From: Riemerella columbina
GTDB lineage: Bacteria; Bacteroidota; Bacteroidia; Flavobacteriales; Weeksellaceae
Direction of reading: 5' to 3'
DNA: 64,000 nt
NCBI RefSeq assembly: GCF_030517065.1
Contig: NZ_CP103950.1
Span: 1,426,001 to 1,490,000, forward strand
Below the pieces are notes generated by a model. That model searched no databases. It saw only the letters and a program-made list of their open reading frames with translations, and was not told the DNA's origin. Positions 63,662-64,000 of the stretch are shown one piece after another (position 1 is the first letter of the stretch; every line of letters begins with the position of its first letter). The translations under genes were made by a program, and so were the position numbers.

Positions 63662-64000
63662 TTAGAGTTTTTCTATTTCGGCGTAGAGCTTGTTCGCTAT
63701 TTCATCAATATCTCCTACCCCGTTGATTTCTACATATTTACCTTGTTTCTTGTATAAATCTGCCACTTCTGCCGTTTTGGCATAATATTCTTTAATTCTA
63801 TTGCGGATAATCTGTTCATCGGCATCATCTGTTCTACCGCTGGTTTCGCCGCGTTTTAGTAGACGCTCCACCAAAATCTCATCTTCTACCACCAAGGCTA
63901 AGCAGAGGCTGATCTCTTCCCCCAATTCTTCTTTTACTATCTTTTCTAAAGCAGCGGTTTGCTCTGCCGTTCTTGGGAAACCATCAAAAATAAAACCTTG
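63662..64000 (-). CDS. adk: Adenylate kinase (partial, N terminus beyond the window)
   Basis: The frame is open to the right edge; 112 C-terminal residues are visible. It begins QGFIFDGFPRTAEQ, the AMP-binding/catalytic motif of adenylate kinase, followed by the LID region RLLKRGETSGRTDDADEQIIRNR and a C-terminal helix. The LID has no Cys4 zinc site, as in the Gram-negative short-LID enzymes. A gene start at 63925 would be wrong. Confidence 0.93.
   Translation of the reverse strand, partial: QGFIFDGFPRTAEQTAALEKIVKEELGEEISLCLALVVEDEILVERLLKRGETSGRTDDADEQIIRNRIKEYYAKTAEVADLYKKQGKYVEINGVGDIDEIANKLYAEIEKL

Noticed and set aside
63662-63925. Complete 87-residue protein
   Set aside because: The frame continues to the window edge and encodes the adenylate kinase GFIFDGFPRT motif upstream of 63925, so this is a partial adk gene.

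Overview
The window is a chromosomal segment of a Bacteroidota bacterium, most likely a flavobacterium of the Weeksellaceae (Chryseobacterium/Elizabethkingia/Riemerella relatives); genus cannot be fixed from sequence alone. Evidence: an LpxC-FabZ fusion, a SusC/SusD pair, HmuY/HmuR heme uptake, GSCFA, DUF6607-like and S9B dipeptidyl-peptidase proteins, mevalonate-pathway diphosphomevalonate decarboxylase, a short primary sigma factor without region 1.1, and about two dozen upstream TAnnTTTG boxes (the Bacteroidota -7 element). Gene density is high and most genes are housekeeping; I see no rRNA, tRNA, CRISPR, prophage or insertion sequence.

Layout. 1-7.2 kb: the end of an outer-membrane protein, a beta-barrel protein, then a leftward lipid A/translation operon lpxD-lpxC/fabZ-lpxA-[two small membrane/bacteriocin-like ORFs]-efp-lpxD paralog-sucD. 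7.3-8.5 kb: cold-shock genes behind a long leader, the first with an apparent frameshift. 8.7-17.2 kb: rightward metabolic genes (acyl-CoA ligase, mvaD, a YaeR-like VOC protein, purK-purE, tyrS, esterase, ECF sigma factor, lipA). 17.2-21.1 kb: leftward pdxJ-hydrolase-SDR and a MscS channel. 21.2-28.6 kb: tRNA/rRNA methyltransferase, ung, DPP IV-like peptidase, a 44-bp tandem array of palindromes, a UbiA-type phosphoribosyltransferase with a DprE1-like oxidase, and a GSCFA protein. 28.6-32.5 kb: a heme-uptake locus (hmuY, hmuR, divergent DUF6607-like gene) with an inverted-repeat operator in the shared promoter. 32.6-37.7 kb: fabH, corA, a thioredoxin-like lipoprotein, a lipid A-type acyltransferase, a GT2 glycosyltransferase and a small membrane protein. 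38-45 kb: metalloprotease-SusC-SusD operon. 45-52.5 kb: FabH paralog, lipocalin-like and OmpA lipoproteins behind a sigma-54-like promoter, a DEAD-box helicase, a TonB receptor and kdsA. 52.5-64 kb: ndk, ArsC-like protein, CvfB-like protein, anmK, threonine dehydrogenase-like protein, RsmI-like methylase, LMW-PTP, dnaA, thioesterase, pepE, rpoD, rpe, obgE and the end of adk.

Functional themes: envelope building (lpxA/C/D, fabZ, fabH, kdsA, acyltransferase, glycosyltransferase, anmK), nutrient capture (HmuYR, SusCD with protease, TonB receptor, DPP), and core information processing (dnaA, rpoD, efp, tyrS, helicase). The parts not explained by ordinary annotation are the double-glycine-like small peptide pair inserted in the lipid A operon, the 44-bp palindrome array, a possible minus-strand small RNA with a sigma-54-like promoter next to ndk, the hmu operator, and several long perfect inverted repeats.
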